Below are positions 1 through 7,946 of a DNA stretch of 64,000 nt, in pieces; the stretch's first letter is position 1; each line of letters starts with the position of its first letter. The notes beneath the pieces were generated by a model, which worked only from the letters and a program-made list of their open reading frames with translations, searched no databases and had not been told where the DNA came from. A program made the position numbers and the translations under genes. Source of the DNA: Streptomyces tauricus (lineage in GTDB: Bacteria; Actinomycetota; Actinomycetes; Streptomycetales; Streptomycetaceae); assembly GCF_014650955.1 (NCBI RefSeq), contig NZ_BMVY01000012.1, forward strand, positions 184,295 through 248,294, read 5' to 3'.

Positions 1-1301
1 CGCTCGTGGGCTGCGCGACGGCGACGGAGACCTCGTCCGCCGCGTCGCTGCTGGGCCTCGGTGTCGTCCTCACGCTCATCGCGACGGTGATCGCGGGGCC
101 GCTGCTCGTCCGTCCGGTGATCCGGGTCCTCGGCGGGTTCTTCCCCGCGGTGTTCGGTTCGGTCGGCCGGATGAGCCAGCGCAACGCGCTGCGCAACCCG
201 CGCCGCACGGGCGCCACCGCGGCCGCCCTGATGGTGGGGCTCGCCCTGGTCGGCGGGATGTCCGTGGCGAGCGCGTCGATGACCAAGTCGTTCGACGAGC
301 AGATCGACAAGACGCTCGGCGCCGACTTCGTGGTGCAGAACGCCAACTTCATGCCGTTCCCGCAGGAGATCACCGAGAAGGTGATGGCCACGGAGGGGGC
401 GGGTCTCGTCGTACGGCAGCGGTTCGCGCCGGTCGCCGTCCGGCTGCCGGACGGCGAGCGCGTCGAGACGACCGCGTCGGGCTACGACCCGGACCTCGAC
501 GAGGTCGCCCGCATTCCCTACGCCGAGGGGAACACGGCCGCCGCGCTCGCGGACGGGAACATCGCGATGGACGCCGGGTTCGCCGAGGACCACGACGTGC
601 GCCTCGGCAGCACGATCCCGGTCGAGTTCCCGGCCGGGCGCAGGACCGAGCTGAAGGTCGCCGCGCTGACCGACCAGGACGGCGCGGAGGGCTTCGGCAC
701 GCAGGGCGGGCTCTTCCTCGGCTTCGCCACCATCGAGAAGTTCGTGCCGGGCGGCCAGGACTCGGCGCTGTACGTGAACGCCGCCTCCGGTGCCTCCGAC
801 GCGTCCCTGCGCGCCGACCTCGACAAGACGCTGGACCCGTATCCGCAGGTGCAGGTACGTGACCTGGCGGACTACAAGAAGCTGATCCACGACCAGATCG
901 CCGTGCTGCTCTACCTCGTGTACGCGCTGCTGGGGCTCGCGATCGTCATCGCCGTGCTCGGCGTGGTCAACACCCTCGCCCTGTCGGTCGTCGAGCGCAC
1001 CCGGGAGATCGGGCTGCTGCGCGCGATCGGTCTGGGCCGGCGGCAGCTGCGCCGGATGATCCGGCTGGAGTCGGTGGTGATCGCCGTGTTCGGCGCGGTC
1101 CTGGGGCTCGCGCTGGGGCTGGTGTGGGGCGTGTGCGTGCAGCAGGTCCTCGCCCTCCAGGGGATGAAGGCGTTCGCGATCCCGTGGACCACACTCGTCG
1201 CGGTCGTCGTGGGCTCGGCGGTGGTGGGAATCGTGGCAGCCCTGCTCCCGGCGCTGCGCGCGTCCCGCATGAACGTACTGGCGGCAATCGCCCACGAGTG
1301 A
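1..1301 (+). CDS. FtsX-like ABC transporter permease, 3' part
   Basis: This is the C-terminal part of an ABC transporter permease of the FtsX/MacB type; the reading frame is open to the left edge, so the start and N-terminal half lie outside the window. The visible 430 residues hold a first membrane segment near the edge, the Q-R-N-A-L-R-N-P-R-R cytoplasmic element typical of these permeases, a large extracytoplasmic region of about 200 residues, then three membrane helices. The segment ERTREIGLLRAIGLGRRQ between the last helices is the characteristic FtsX signature. Family members work with a separate ATPase, usually encoded just upstream, and export lipids, peptides or drugs or act in mechanotransmission; the substrate cannot be read here. 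The gene ends at a TGA followed by a strong hairpin. Confidence 0.88.
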   Translation, partial: LVGCATATETSSAASLLGLGVVLTLIATVIAGPLLVRPVIRVLGGFFPAVFGSVGRMSQRNALRNPRRTGATAAALMVGLALVGGMSVASASMTKSFDEQIDKTLGADFVVQNANFMPFPQEITEKVMATEGAGLVVRQRFAPVAVRLPDGERVETTASGYDPDLDEVARIPYAEGNTAAALADGNIAMDAGFAEDHDVRLGSTIPVEFPAGRRTELKVAALTDQDGAEGFGTQGGLFLGFATIEKFVPGGQDSALYVNAASGASDASLRADLDKTLDPYPQVQVRDLADYKKLIHDQIAVLLYLVYALLGLAIVIAVLGVVNTLALSVVERTREIGLLRAIGLGRRQLRRMIRLESVVIAVFGAVLGLALGLVWGVCVQQVLALQGMKAFAIPWTTLVAVVVGSAVVGIVAALLPALRASRMNVLAAIAHE

Positions 1302-1314
1302 CCGGCGGACCTGG

Positions 1315-1359
1315 CCCGGGCCCGGCCTCGCACCGATGCGGTGCGGGGCGCGGCCCGGG
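1315..1359 (+). terminator. Hairpin after the ABC permease gene
   Basis: Nested inverted repeat 14 bases after the permease stop: outer arms CCCGGGCC (1315-1322) and GGCCCGGG (1352-1359), inner arms CGCACCG (1329-1335) and CGGTGCG (1339-1345) around a 3-base loop. There is no T tract, as is usual in Streptomyces. The start of the neighbouring repeat array could also explain part of the symmetry. Confidence 0.5.
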
Positions 1360-1400
1360 CCGACCCGGGCCCGGAGAACGGCCAGGTCCGGCCCGGAGGG

Positions 1401-1690
1401 CGGCCCGGTCCAGCCGGAGAGCGGACCGGCACGACCTGGAGAACGGCCTGGCCCGGCGCAGCCTGGCGGACGGTCCGGTGCGGCGCGGAGGGTGGCCCGA
1501 TGCGGCCCCGAGGGCGGCCCGGTCCAGCCGGAGAGCGGACCGGCACGACCTGGAGAACGGCCTGGCCCGGCGCAGTCCGGCGGACGGCCTGGTGCGGCGC
1601 GGAGGGTGGCCCGATGCGGCCCCGAGGGCGGCCCGGCCCAGCCGGAGAGCCGACCGCACGACCTGGAGAACGGCCTGGCGCGGCGCGGAG
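1401..1690. repeat. 114-bp tandem repeat array
   Basis: Two complete and one partial copy of a 114-bp unit start at about 1401, 1515 and 1629; each begins CGGCCCGG(T/C)CCAGCCGGAG. The first two copies are nearly identical and the third decays after about 60 bases. Because 114 is divisible by three, long open frames appear on both strands through the array, but their products are low-complexity R/P/G/A protein and differ in every frame, so I do not call a gene. The rest of the 766-base gap between the permease and the acetyltransferase (1302-2067) is similarly G/C-rich degenerate repeat, including 10-bp repeats of an (A/C)TGCCCTGCC type near 1920-1955. No other feature was recognised. Confidence 0.85.
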
Positions 1691-2067
1691 AACCGCCCGG
1701 TCCGGCACGAGGGGGCGGGGGGAGGGCGGCCCGGCGCGGTGCGACCTGGCGCCGGTTTCGCCGGCTCTCCCCGCCGCCGCTCGGCCACGCGGTGGCCGAG
1801 CTGGCCGCTCAGGGGGTGCGCCGGTTCGCCACGGTCCCGCTGATGCTCGTGTCCGTCGGGCCCGCCGAGAACGACCTGCCGGCCGCGCTCGCCCGTGAGC
1901 AAGGAGGTGGCGCGGCCCGGCCATGCCCTGCCATGCCCTGCCAGGCCCTGCCAGGCCCGGCGCGGAGGGCGGACAAGGCCTGGCCAATAGGACATGTGGC
2001 CGCGCGCAAGCGTGTCCGTATCGTGGAATTCGGGGTTCGTTCGCGGCGCCCGTGGTGGGATCAGCGT

Positions 2068-2493
2068 ATGAGTGATCTTCGGATACGGGCCGCCGGGCCC
2101 GGCGATCTCGACGCCGTTCTCGCCTTCTGGCGGACCGCCGCCGAGGGCACCAGCATCAGCGACGACCGGGACGGCGTGGAGCGGCTGGTCGGCCACGACC
2201 CCGAGGCGCTGATCCTCGCCGAGCGGGACGGCGAGCTCGTGGGCACGGTCATCGCCGGTTTCGACGGCTGGCGCTGCCATCTGTACCGGCTCGCCGTATC
2301 CCCGGCCCGGCGCCGCCAGGGCATCGGCTCGGCCCTCCTGACCGCGGCCGAGGAACGGTTCGTACGGCTCGGCGGGCGGCGCGGTGACGCGATGGTGCTG
2401 CAACGCAACGAGTCGGCGCACCATGCATGGCGCGCTGCGGGGTACGCGCCGGAAGAGCACTGGCGGCGTTGGGTCAAGCCGCTGATCGAGTGA
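2068..2493 (+). CDS. GNAT family N-acetyltransferase
   Basis: A 141-residue single-domain GNAT acetyltransferase that would transfer an acetyl group from acetyl-CoA to an unidentified amine. The acetyl-CoA binding motif A is clear: LAVSPARRRQGIGSALL at about residues 75-91, preceded by the beta-4 strand and followed by the helix-4/beta-5 region ending in a typical AGYAPEEHWRRW tail. The ATG at 2068 is chosen because the fold starts immediately (MSDLRIRAAGPGDLD) and a GGTGGGA ribosome-binding site lies about 8 bases upstream. The frame is also open for 244 more codons upstream, but only through the tandem repeat region, so that extension is rejected. The small ORF at 2510 and the CNNM genes follow on the same strand, so it may head that operon. 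Substrate unknown. Confidence 0.9.
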   Translation: MSDLRIRAAGPGDLDAVLAFWRTAAEGTSISDDRDGVERLVGHDPEALILAERDGELVGTVIAGFDGWRCHLYRLAVSPARRRQGIGSALLTAAEERFVRLGGRRGDAMVLQRNESAHHAWRAAGYAPEEHWRRWVKPLIE

Positions 2494-2509
2494 CACCCCA
2501 GGAAAGGTG

Positions 2510-2617
2510 ATGAGCTTCCGCCCATGGGCGAGCCCCCCGACATCCGACGCCACGGCGTCCCGCCGCGCCGACACCGCGCGCTTCCTCCGCATCTGCCCGA
2601 TCATGGGACGGAGGTGA
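2510..2617 (+). CDS. Possible 35-codon leader ORF before CNNM genes
   Basis: A small open frame begins with ATG 2 bases after a GGAAAGG ribosome-binding site and ends in TGA 4 bases before the ATG of the CNNM gene at 2622. It would encode 35 residues beginning MSFRPWASPPTSDA and ending PIMGRR. Thirty-two of 35 codons end in G or C, the bias of real genes here. The ribosome-binding site of the next gene (GGAGG, 2610-2614) lies inside its last codons, so translation of the two would be coupled. It has no recognisable domain. It could be a regulatory leader peptide for a divalent-cation-related operon, a small protein, or chance. Moderate to low confidence. Confidence 0.4.
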   Translation: MSFRPWASPPTSDATASRRADTARFLRICPIMGRR

Positions 2618-2621
2618 CCCG

Positions 2622-3977
2622 ATGACAGAAGTGCTGCTCCTGGCCGTGGCCGTACTGCTCTCGCTGGCCTGCGGCGCCTTCGTCGCGGCCGAGTTCTCCC
2701 TGACCACGGTCGAACGCAGCCAGCTGGAGCGGGCCGTCGAGCGCGGCGAGGTCGGCGCGGCCGGCGCCCTCAGGGCCGTCAAGAACCTCACCTTCCAGCT
2801 CTCCGGCGCCCAGCTCGGCATCACCGTCACCAACCTGGTCGTCGGCATGCTCGCCGAGTCGTCCGTCGCGAAGCTGATCGCCGGGCCCCTGGAGGCGGTC
2901 GGGGTGCCGAGTTCGGCGACCTCGTCGGTCGCGCTGGTGATCGGTACGGCCCTGTCGACGGTCTTCCTGATGGTCGTCGGCGAACTGGTGCCCAAGAACT
3001 GGGCGATCTCCTCGCCGCTGGCCGTGGCCAAACGGGTGGCGACACCGCAGCGCTGGTTCAGCGCGGTGTTCCGGCCGTTCATCTCCCATCTCAACAACAC
3101 CGCCAACCGTGTCGTACGCCGTTTCGGCGTCGAGCCCGCCGAGGAGCTGGCCTCCGCGCGCGGACCGCAGGAACTGGTCGCCCTGGCCCGGCACTCCGCG
3201 AAACTGGGCGCCCTGGAGGCGGACACCGCCGAACTGTTCGTGCGCACGCTGAACCTCGCCGACCTCACCGCGGAGAACGTCATGACACCGCGGGTCCAGG
3301 TCATCTCCCTGGACGTCCAGGCGACCTGCGAGGACGTGGCGAACGCGACGCGGGCGACCGGTCTCTCCCGCTTCCCCGTCCACCGCGGCAACCTCGACTC
3401 GGTCGTCGGCGTCGCGCACATCAAGGACGTCATCAGGGTGCCGGCCGACCGCAGGGCCCGTACCCCCGTGTCGCAGGTGATGCGCGAGCCCCTGCTCGTA
3501 CCGGAGACGCTGACCGTCGAACGGCTGCTCGACCGGCTGTCCGGCAAACGCACGATGGCCGTCGTCATCGACGAGTACGGCGGTACCGCCGGGGTCGCCA
3601 CCCTGGAGGACATCGTCGAGGAGGTCGTCGGCGAGGTGCGCGACGAGCACGACCCGCACGAGACGCCCGACCTGGCCCCGGCCGGCACGGACGACGAGGG
3701 CCGCACGCTGTACTCGGCCGACGGGTCCGTACGCACCGACCGGCTCGCCCGCGTCGGACTGCGCGCGCCCGACGGGCCGTACGAGACGCTCGCGGGTCTC
3801 CTGGCGACGGAACTCGGGCGCATCCCCGTCGAAGGGGACACGGTCGAGGTCGCCGGGTGGCGGCTCGACGTGGTGGACGCGACGGGGCGGCGGGCCGCGC
3901 GGGTGCTGATGCACGCGCCGGAGGCCGGGAGCACCCGCTCCGAGGAAGCCGGATCCGAAGGAGGGCGGGGACGATGA
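2622..3977 (+). CDS. CNNM/CorC family membrane protein (DUF21-CBS-CorC_HlyC)
   Basis: A 451-residue hemolysin-C/CNNM family protein, the family linked to Mg2+/Co2+ extrusion and homeostasis in the cytoplasmic membrane. Domains in order: a DUF21 membrane domain (about 1-190) with hydrophobic segments at 4-25, about 65-85, 95-120 and 125-150, including the family motif VGELVPKNWA; a paired CBS domain (about 205-330) starting at NVMTPRVQVI; and a C-terminal CorC_HlyC domain (about 345-430). The start at ATG 2622 has a GGAGG site 7 bases upstream and leads directly into the first membrane helix. The stop codon overlaps the ATG of the next gene (ATGA at 3974-3977), so the two CNNM proteins are translationally coupled and may form a heterodimer. 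Exact ion specificity is not visible. Confidence 0.93.
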   Translation: MTEVLLLAVAVLLSLACGAFVAAEFSLTTVERSQLERAVERGEVGAAGALRAVKNLTFQLSGAQLGITVTNLVVGMLAESSVAKLIAGPLEAVGVPSSATSSVALVIGTALSTVFLMVVGELVPKNWAISSPLAVAKRVATPQRWFSAVFRPFISHLNNTANRVVRRFGVEPAEELASARGPQELVALARHSAKLGALEADTAELFVRTLNLADLTAENVMTPRVQVISLDVQATCEDVANATRATGLSRFPVHRGNLDSVVGVAHIKDVIRVPADRRARTPVSQVMREPLLVPETLTVERLLDRLSGKRTMAVVIDEYGGTAGVATLEDIVEEVVGEVRDEHDPHETPDLAPAGTDDEGRTLYSADGSVRTDRLARVGLRAPDGPYETLAGLLATELGRIPVEGDTVEVAGWRLDVVDATGRRAARVLMHAPEAGSTRSEEAGSEGGRGR

Positions 3978-4987
3978 CTGCCGTACAACTGCTGATCGGT
4001 CTGGCGACCCTGGTCGTGAACGCCTTCTTCGTGGCGGCCGAGTTCGCGCTGATCTCCGTACGCCGCAGCCAGATCGAGCCTTACGCGGAGGCGGGAGACC
4101 GGCGGGCGCGCGGGGTGATCTGGGGTCTGGAGCACGTGTCCGCGCTGATGGCGGCCGCGCAGCTCGGCATCACGCTGTGCACGCTGGTCCTGGGTGTGGT
4201 CGCCGAACCCGCGATCGCGCATCTGCTGGAACCGGCGTTCCATGCGATGGGGCTCTCGACCGGTACGGGGCACGCGATCTCCTTCGTGATCGCACTCGCC
4301 CTGGCCACCTATCTGCACATGCTGCTCGGCGAGATGGTGCCGAAGAACATCGCGCTGGCCGAACCGGTGCGGACGGCGCTGCTGCTCGGCCCGCCGCTGG
4401 TCGCCCTGTCACGGGCGCTGCGGCCGGTGATCTTCACGGTCAACGCGTTCGCCAACTGGCTGCTGAAGCTGCTGCGTGTCGAGATCCGGGACGAGGTGTC
4501 CGCGACCTTCTCCGACACGGAGCTGGCCCGTCTGGTGAAGGACTCCAGCGAGGCGGGGCTCATCGACGACCGCGCCCAGGAGCGGCTGCACGACGCCCTG
4601 GAACTGGGGCGGCGGCCGGTACGGGACGTGGTGCTGCCGCGGGAAAGGGTGGTCTACGCGCGCGTGGGCGTCACTCCCGAGCAGTTGGAGGCGCTGTCCG
4701 CCGAGTCCGGGTTCTCCCGCTTCCCCGTCGTGGACGACGGACTGCGCATCGTGGGCTACCTCCACGTCAAGGACGCCCTGGACGCGATGCCGCGCGACCT
4801 GCCGTTCCGGGTGCGGGACATGCGGTCCATCGCCCGCGTCCGCGAGAACACGCCGCTCGACGACGTCCTGACCGCGATGCGGCGCGGCCGTACGCATCTG
4901 GCGGCGGTCCTCGGTGCGGACGGGCGGCTGGCCGGGATGGTCACGATGGAGGACGTACTGAGGGAGCTGTTCGGCCAGTCCGCGTGA
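3974..4987 (+). CDS. CNNM family membrane protein, second copy, lacking CorC_HlyC domain
   Basis: A 337-residue paralogue of the preceding protein. It has the DUF21 membrane domain (about 1-190, motif LGEMVPKNIAL) and a CBS pair (about 215-335) but stops right after the second CBS domain, so the C-terminal CorC_HlyC transporter-associated domain of its partner is absent. The ATG at 3974 overlaps the upstream stop as ATGA and is preferred over an upstream in-frame start at 3857 because the DUF21 helix begins at residue 4 and the extra residues would lie inside the upstream gene. The pair of one long and one short CNNM gene is a recurrent actinobacterial arrangement and suggests the two proteins act together. 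An inverted repeat starting 10 bases after the stop probably ends the operon. Confidence 0.92.
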   Translation: MTAVQLLIGLATLVVNAFFVAAEFALISVRRSQIEPYAEAGDRRARGVIWGLEHVSALMAAAQLGITLCTLVLGVVAEPAIAHLLEPAFHAMGLSTGTGHAISFVIALALATYLHMLLGEMVPKNIALAEPVRTALLLGPPLVALSRALRPVIFTVNAFANWLLKLLRVEIRDEVSATFSDTELARLVKDSSEAGLIDDRAQERLHDALELGRRPVRDVVLPRERVVYARVGVTPEQLEALSAESGFSRFPVVDDGLRIVGYLHVKDALDAMPRDLPFRVRDMRSIARVRENTPLDDVLTAMRRGRTHLAAVLGADGRLAGMVTMEDVLRELFGQSA

Positions 4988-4997
4988 TGCCGCCCGC

Positions 4998-5046
4998 ACC
5001 CACCGGTCCGGTCGGCGGGGCCGCGCCGCACGGCAGACCGGTGGGT
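4998..5046 (+). terminator. Hairpin terminator after the CNNM pair
   Basis: Perfect 11-bp inverted repeat ACCCACCGGTC (4998-5008) and GACCGGTGGGT (5036-5046), starting 10 bases after the stop of the second CNNM gene. It separates that operon from the SGNH hydrolase gene. Confidence 0.6.
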
Positions 5047-5074
5047 ATGTGCACGCGCTATCATTTCTTCCGCC

Positions 5075-5866
5075 ATGCAGACGAATGCCACCTTCACCAG
5101 CCTTGTCGCGGTCGGCGACTCCTTCACCGAGGGCATGTCGGACCGCCTTCCCGACGGTACGTACCGGGGCTGGGCTGATCTCCTCGCGGCCCGGATGGCC
5201 GCGCAGACGCCCGGCTTCCGGTACGCCAACCTCGCGGTGCGCGGCAAGCTCATCGGACAGATCGTCGCCGAGCAGGTGGACATCGCGGTGTCGATGCAGC
5301 CCGACGTGATCACGCTGGTCGGCGGCCTCAACGACACCCTGCGGCCCAAGGTCGACATGGGGCGCGTCCGCGGACTCCTGGAGGAGGCCGTGGAACGCCT
5401 GGCGCCCGCCTGCAAGCAGCTCGTCCTGATGCGCAGCCCCGGCCGTCAGGGCCCGGTCATGGAGCGGTTCCGCCCCCGCATGGAGGAGCTGTTCGTCTGC
5501 ATCGACGACCTCGCGTCCCGGCACGGCGCGCTCGTGGTCGACCTCTACGGAGCGCAGTCCCTGGGCGACCCGCGCATGTGGGACGTGGACCGGCTGCATC
5601 TGACGGCCGAGGGGCACCGCCGGGTCGCCGAGGCGGTGTGGCAGGCACTCGGGCACGCGGCGGAGGACGCCGAGTGGCACACCCCGATGCCGCCCTCCGC
5701 CCCACCCCGCTGGGTCGCCCGCCGGGCCGCCGACGCGCGCTTCGCCCGCCAGTACCTACTGCCGTGGATCGGCCGCCGCCTGACCGGCCGCTCGTCGGGC
5801 GACGGCCGCGCGCCCAAACGCCCGGAACTGCTGCCGTACGACGAGTACAAGGGGTCCGTGGAGTAG
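5075..5866 (+). CDS. SGNH/GDSL hydrolase
   Basis: A 263-residue SGNH-fold esterase/lipase-type hydrolase. The block I motif VAVGDSFTEG (about residues 10-19) carries the nucleophilic Ser, the block III motif GGLNDT (about 87-92) supplies the Asn, and DRLHLTAEGHRRVAE (about 174-188) is block V with the catalytic Asp and His. The catalytic domain ends at about residue 200; the last 60 residues are basic and Pro/Arg-rich without a recognised domain. There is no signal peptide, so the enzyme should be cytoplasmic. The start at ATG 5075 begins MQTNATFTSLVAVGDS, leaving only a short lead before the first strand. It is followed by purB on the same strand with a 79-base gap that holds its own promoter. 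Substrate unknown; many family members deacylate small esters. Confidence 0.88.
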   Translation: MQTNATFTSLVAVGDSFTEGMSDRLPDGTYRGWADLLAARMAAQTPGFRYANLAVRGKLIGQIVAEQVDIAVSMQPDVITLVGGLNDTLRPKVDMGRVRGLLEEAVERLAPACKQLVLMRSPGRQGPVMERFRPRMEELFVCIDDLASRHGALVVDLYGAQSLGDPRMWDVDRLHLTAEGHRRVAEAVWQALGHAAEDAEWHTPMPPSAPPRWVARRAADARFARQYLLPWIGRRLTGRSSGDGRAPKRPELLPYDEYKGSVE

Positions 5867-5931
5867 GCGGCGTACCCGCCTCGTAGGTTCCCACCAACGA
5901 ACCCGTGGCACCGGCCTGCAGGAACCGCCAG

Positions 5932-5937
5932 TAGAAT
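5932..5937 (+). promoter_or_regulatory. Likely -10 element of purB (leaderless mRNA)
   Basis: TAGAAT matches the main-sigma TAnnnT -10 consensus and ends 8 bases before the purB GTG at 5946. A start point 6-8 bases downstream of this element falls at or within 2 bases of the GTG, and no purine-rich ribosome-binding site lies between. This predicts a leaderless purB transcript. I see no good -35 hexamer at 17-18 bases upstream. Confidence 0.45.
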
Positions 5938-5945
5938 CCGTACAC

Positions 5946-7385
5946 GTGACTGCGCCCGCAAAGCCCCGTATCCCGAACGTCCTCGCCGGCCGCTATGCCT
6001 CGGCCGAGCTCGCCACCCTGTGGTCCCCCGAGCAGAAGGTGCGGCTGGAGCGTCAGCTGTGGCTCGCCGTGCTGCGGGCCCAGAAGGACCTCGGGATCGA
6101 GGTGCCCGACGCCGCGCTCGCCGACTACGAGCGGGTCCTCGACCAGGTCGACCTGGCCTCGATCGCCGAGCGCGAGAAGGTCACGCGGCACGACGTGAAG
6201 GCGCGGATCGAGGAGTTCAACGACCTCGCCGGGCACGAGCACGTCCACAAGGGCATGACGTCCCGCGACCTCACCGAGAACGTCGAGCAGCTGCAGATCC
6301 GGCTCTCCCTGGAGCTGGTGCGCGACCGCACGGTCGCCGTCCTCGCGCGCCTCGGCAGGCTCGCGGGCGAGTACGGCGAGCTGGTCATCGCGGGCCGCTC
6401 CCACAACGTGGCGGCGCAGGCGACGACGCTCGGCAAGCGGTTCGCGACCGCCGCCGACGAACTGCTCGTCGCGCACGGCCGGGTCGAGGAACTGCTCGCG
6501 CGGTACCCGCTGCGCGGCATCAAGGGCCCGGTGGGCACGGCGCAGGACATGCTCGACCTGCTGGGCGGGGACGCGGCGAAGCTCGCCGACCTGGAGCAGC
6601 GGATCGCCGGGCACCTCGGCTTCTCGCAGGCGTTCACGTCGGTGGGCCAGGTCTATCCGCGCTCGCTGGACTACGAGGTCGTGACCGCGCTGGTGCAGGT
6701 GGCCGCGGCCCCTTCGTCGACCGCCAAGACCATCCGGCTGATGGCCGGGCACGAGCTGGTGACCGAGGGCTTCAAGCCGGGCCAGGTCGGTTCCTCGGCG
6801 ATGCCGCACAAGATGAACACCCGCTCCTGCGAGCGCGTGAACGGCCTGATGGTGATCCTGCGCGGGTACGCCTCGATGACGGGTGAGCTGGCGGGCGACC
6901 AGTGGAACGAGGGTGACGTGTCCTGCTCGGTGGTGCGCCGGGTCGCGCTGCCGGACGCGTTCTTCGCGCTGGACGGTCTCCTGGAGACCTTCCTCACCGT
7001 CCTCGACGAGTTCGGCGCCTTCCCGGCGGTCGTGGCGCGCGAGCTGGACCGCTACCTGCCGTTCCTCGCGACGACGAAGGTCCTGATGGGCGCGGTGCGC
7101 GCGGGCGTCGGCCGTGAGGTCGCGCACGAGGCCATCAAGGAGAACGCCGTCGCCTCCGCCCTCGCCATGCGCGAGCAGGGCACCGAGCGCAACGAACTGC
7201 TCGACAAGCTCGCCGCGGACGAGCGCATTCCGCTCGACCGCGCTCAGCTGGACGCGCTGATGGCGGACAAGCTGTCCTTCACGGGCGCCGCCGCCGACCA
7301 GGTGGCCGCGGTCGTGGCGCGCGTCGAGGAGATCCTGAAGCAGCACCCGGAGGCCGCGGGCTACACGCCGGGGGCGATCCTCTGA
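5946..7385 (+). CDS. purB: Adenylosuccinate lyase
   Basis: Adenylosuccinate lyase (479 residues), which acts twice in purine synthesis: it removes fumarate from SAICAR to give AICAR and from adenylosuccinate to give AMP. The fumarase/aspartase superfamily signature is intact, VGSSAMPHKMNTRSCERV at about residues 280-297, and earlier conserved regions are present: TSRDLTENVEQ and the catalytic-His region GRSHNVAAQATT. Length matches actinobacterial PurB proteins. The GTG at 5946 is chosen because it lies just after a TAGAAT -10 element and yields the usual N-terminus leading into IPNVLAGRYAS. The mug-like gene overlaps its stop codon, so the two may be co-transcribed. This is a housekeeping gene and a good anchor for the window. 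Confidence 0.97.
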   Translation: MTAPAKPRIPNVLAGRYASAELATLWSPEQKVRLERQLWLAVLRAQKDLGIEVPDAALADYERVLDQVDLASIAEREKVTRHDVKARIEEFNDLAGHEHVHKGMTSRDLTENVEQLQIRLSLELVRDRTVAVLARLGRLAGEYGELVIAGRSHNVAAQATTLGKRFATAADELLVAHGRVEELLARYPLRGIKGPVGTAQDMLDLLGGDAAKLADLEQRIAGHLGFSQAFTSVGQVYPRSLDYEVVTALVQVAAAPSSTAKTIRLMAGHELVTEGFKPGQVGSSAMPHKMNTRSCERVNGLMVILRGYASMTGELAGDQWNEGDVSCSVVRRVALPDAFFALDGLLETFLTVLDEFGAFPAVVARELDRYLPFLATTKVLMGAVRAGVGREVAHEAIKENAVASALAMREQGTERNELLDKLAADERIPLDRAQLDALMADKLSFTGAAADQVAAVVARVEEILKQHPEAAGYTPGAIL

Positions 7386-7936
7386 CGCGGTTCACCTCCG
7401 CCGAACTGGAGGCCGCCCGCGACCGGCTCGTACCGGATGTCGTCGCGGCCGGTCTCCAGGTGCTGTTCTGCGGTATCAACCCCGGGCTGATGACGGCCGC
7501 GACGGGCCACCACTTCGCGCGCCCCGGCAACCGCTTCTGGCCGGTCCTGCACCTGTCCGGTTTCACCCCGCGGCTCCTGAAGCCCTCCGAGCAGGACGAG
7601 TTGCTCTCGTACGGGCTCGGCATCACCAATGTGGTGGCGCGGGCGAGTGCGCGGGCCGACGAGATCGGCGCGGAGGAGTACCGGGAGGGCGGGCGGCTGC
7701 TCGCCGCCAAGGTCGAACGGCTGCGGCCGCGGTGGCTCGCGGTGGTGGGCGTGACCGCCTACCGGGCGGCGTTCGACGACCGCAAGGCCGTGATCGGCCC
7801 GCAGGAACGGACGTTCGGCGCCACGCGCGTATGGGTCCTCCCCAACCCCAGCGGCCTGAACGCACACTGGACGGCGAAGACGATGGCGGAGGAGTTCGGC
7901 CGGTTGCGCGAGGCGGCGCGGGACCAGCACCCGTAG
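7382..7936 (+). CDS. mug: G/U mismatch-specific DNA glycosylase (Mug/TDG type), CTG start
   Basis: Mug/TDG-type DNA glycosylase, which excises uracil or thymine mispaired with guanine. The catalytic motif GINPGLMTAATGHHFARPG with its Asn is present, as is the second family motif PNPSGLNAH near the C-terminus. The first conventional in-frame start, GTG at 7460, would begin at VLFCGINPG and remove the first helix and strand. The frame continues upstream to CTG at 7382, giving TRFTSAELEAARDRLVPDVV, which reads as the normal family N-terminus. CTG overlaps the purB TGA (CTGA), a coupling geometry used elsewhere in this window, and GGGG lies 7 bases upstream. I therefore call a 184-residue product with a rare CTG start; the alternative is 7460-7936. 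Confidence 0.8.
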   Translation: MTRFTSAELEAARDRLVPDVVAAGLQVLFCGINPGLMTAATGHHFARPGNRFWPVLHLSGFTPRLLKPSEQDELLSYGLGITNVVARASARADEIGAEEYREGGRLLAAKVERLRPRWLAVVGVTAYRAAFDDRKAVIGPQERTFGATRVWVLPNPSGLNAHWTAKTMAEEFGRLREAARDQHP

Positions 7937-7946
7937 GGCGTGCGGG

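Noticed and set aside
1124..2067. Long open frames on both strands in the 114-bp repeat region, including a long N-terminal extension of the GNAT gene
   Set aside because: Products are low-complexity R/P/G/A and differ by frame; the acetyltransferase fold starts at 2068 with its own ribosome-binding site.
2474..4318. 614-codon minus-strand open frame opposite the CNNM genes
   Set aside because: Antisense shadow of GC-rich coding DNA; the plus strand encodes clear CNNM proteins with family motifs.
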